In this document: positions 5,475-6,221 of the stretch, piece by piece
Numbering within the stretch: position 1 is the first letter of the stretch
How the letters are laid out: every line of letters starts with the position of its first letter
Source: Chloroflexi bacterium RBG_16_57_11
GTDB lineage: Bacteria; Chloroflexota; Anaerolineae; Anaerolineales; UBA4823
Assembly (NCBI GenBank): GCA_001795165.1
Contig: MGNS01000046.1
Span: 4,236-10,456, forward strand
Direction of reading: 5' to 3'
Length of the DNA: 6,221 bases
Program-made: the position numbers and the translations under genes
Notes under the pieces: model-generated
What the model saw: the letters and a program-made list of their open reading frames with translations, nothing else
Databases searched by the model: none
What the model was told of the DNA's origin: nothing

Positions 5475-6104
5475 ATGGAACCAGCAGTGCCGGAAATCCA
5501 TCATGAAAGCTTAACCAGGATGATGTCCATCATCAAGGCGCTAATGTTTTGGATTTGGACAGATGTGCCAGCGGGCGAGGCGTATAAGTACTTAAGTCTT
5601 TTCCACGAGTTGATGCTCTATTCAGACGAGTTCTGTCCTGAAGTACCCAGGACATTAACCAGCGGATTAGAAACATTCACCCGCATCTTTTGCGCCAGAT
5701 CATTTTTCACCGACGAACCCACTTTTTACTTCATACCCGAGAACAAGGAGGCTTTTCATCACAAAAAGCTGGCCATCGCCTTCGTCGAATGGCGACAGAT
5801 TCTAACGGAGGCCGGGTATCCTTATCCGATGCCGCTGCGCCAGGTTGAGGCCAAAGGTGTGCTAAATTATCCCTATCTGATGCTAATGAACCTGCTATAT
5901 CTGCGGTTCAAACGCTGGTCGAACCGCCTGGAAAGCGATGACAGCCAGACAGCTGACTGGGTGAGGTTGACAGCGGACTTGCTGGCATACCAGCTGGCGG
6001 CGTGTGAAGCCGGGCGACCCCTGGAGATTAAAGAGGCTGTCCGGCACAAGATTTACAATGTGACGTGCGATTGGATGCACCGAGGGTTTATAATGAAGTT
6101 TTAG
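5475..6104 (+). CDS. hypothetical protein, second of a tandem diverged paralogue pair
   Basis: I do not recognise this 209-aa protein. It is rich in aromatic residues and probably helical; the stretch SIIKALMFWIW (18-28) is hydrophobic but short for a membrane helix. It shares with the preceding protein SI-x2-AL-x-F (18-25), W106/G114/P118, and WVRLTADLLAY (162-172) against WIKLSVELLEY, in the same order and with similar spacing (56 versus 52 residues between the two Trp). The C-terminal parts differ: this one ends soon after a basic helix (about 184-204). It begins 18 nt after its partner's stop. The ATG at 5475 has no clear SD, so translation may be coupled; ATG 5520 or 5523 are alternatives, but would delete or abut the shared N-terminal motif. 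The pair might form a heterodimer; this is inference. Function unknown. Confidence 0.8.
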   Translation: MEPAVPEIHHESLTRMMSIIKALMFWIWTDVPAGEAYKYLSLFHELMLYSDEFCPEVPRTLTSGLETFTRIFCARSFFTDEPTFYFIPENKEAFHHKKLAIAFVEWRQILTEAGYPYPMPLRQVEAKGVLNYPYLMLMNLLYLRFKRWSNRLESDDSQTADWVRLTADLLAYQLAACEAGRPLEIKEAVRHKIYNVTCDWMHRGFIMKF

Positions 6105-6124
6105 TCTGGCGAGAACACCGCGGG

Positions 6125-6221
6125 ATGAGCCAGGCAGACAGCCTGATCCAGCTTCCCTTCCGCAGCAACTGCATGAATTGGATCGTCGGGCACATCCTCA
6201 CCAACCGCTACAACGTGCTCA
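6125..6221 (+). CDS. DinB-superfamily-like protein (N-terminal fragment, cut by window edge)
   Basis: Reading from the ATG at 6125, 32 codons are open to the window end. The stretch DSLIQLPFRSNCMNWIVGHI (5-24) resembles the N-terminal region of DinB/YfiT-like four-helix-bundle proteins, where N-x2-W-x2-GHI contributes the first metal-ligand His. DinB-like proteins are often metal-dependent thiol transferases or of unknown role. The start is doubtful: only a weak GGCGAG (6108-6113) precedes it. The frame stays open upstream to a stop at 6029-6031, with protein-like residues (VYNEVLVWREHRG) just before the ATG that would supply the usual first helix. A GTG at 6065 or TTG at 6071, overlapping the previous gene by about 35-40 nt, may be the real start. 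Only the first part is visible, so the family call is tentative. Confidence 0.6.
   Translation, partial: MSQADSLIQLPFRSNCMNWIVGHILTNRYNVL

Noticed and set aside
6089..6094. Perfect TATAAT on the plus strand before the DinB-like gene
   Set aside because: It lies within the last codons of the preceding gene, with no -35 or extended -10 element at suitable spacing; probably chance.

Overview
The window (about 6.2 kb, moderately GC-rich) has no RNA genes, insertion sequences or CRISPR. Compact operons with Shine-Dalgarno (SD) sites, the gene repertoire and the protein style fit a free-living bacterium. My best guess is Chloroflexota (Anaerolineae-like), but this is inference from general similarity and nothing in the window proves it.

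Layout. Bases 1-437 (minus strand) hold the N-terminal 145 codons of a GMC-family FAD oxidoreductase of the cholesterol-oxidase type, running off the left edge. A 184-bp divergent intergenic region follows. It carries a good sigma70-like promoter (550-578) and, at the predicted transcription start, a 17-bp site (586-602) resembling the E. coli FadR operator. Three plus-strand genes form a tight operon: a FadR-type acyl-CoA-responsive GntR regulator (622-1302), an alkyl-dihydroxyacetonephosphate synthase (AGPS)-like flavoenzyme (1304-2938, 1 nt after the regulator), and an FAD glycerol-3-phosphate dehydrogenase GlpD (2990-4576). An 11-bp perfect hairpin (4659-4691) probably ends the operon. Two unrecognised genes follow (4794-5456 and 5475-6104). 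They look like a tandem pair of highly diverged paralogues. The right edge holds the start of a DinB-superfamily-like protein.

How it may work together. GlpD oxidises glycerol-3-phosphate to DHAP. AGPS exchanges the acyl group of acyl-DHAP for a fatty alcohol, giving an ether lipid precursor and a free fatty acid. FadR proteins sense long-chain acyl-CoA. GMC enzymes of the neighbouring type oxidise sterols or long-chain alcohols. The cluster is therefore best read as an acyl-CoA-controlled glycerol-phosphate / ether-lipid (or alkyl-glycerol) module that appears to autoregulate through a FadR-like operator. The AGPS-like protein keeps the positions of the known catalytic and disease-associated residues of human AGPS, which argues for genuine AGPS chemistry rather than a generic FAD-linked oxidase. 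The pathway assignment is inference; the enzyme families and the promoter/operator layout are read from the sequence.
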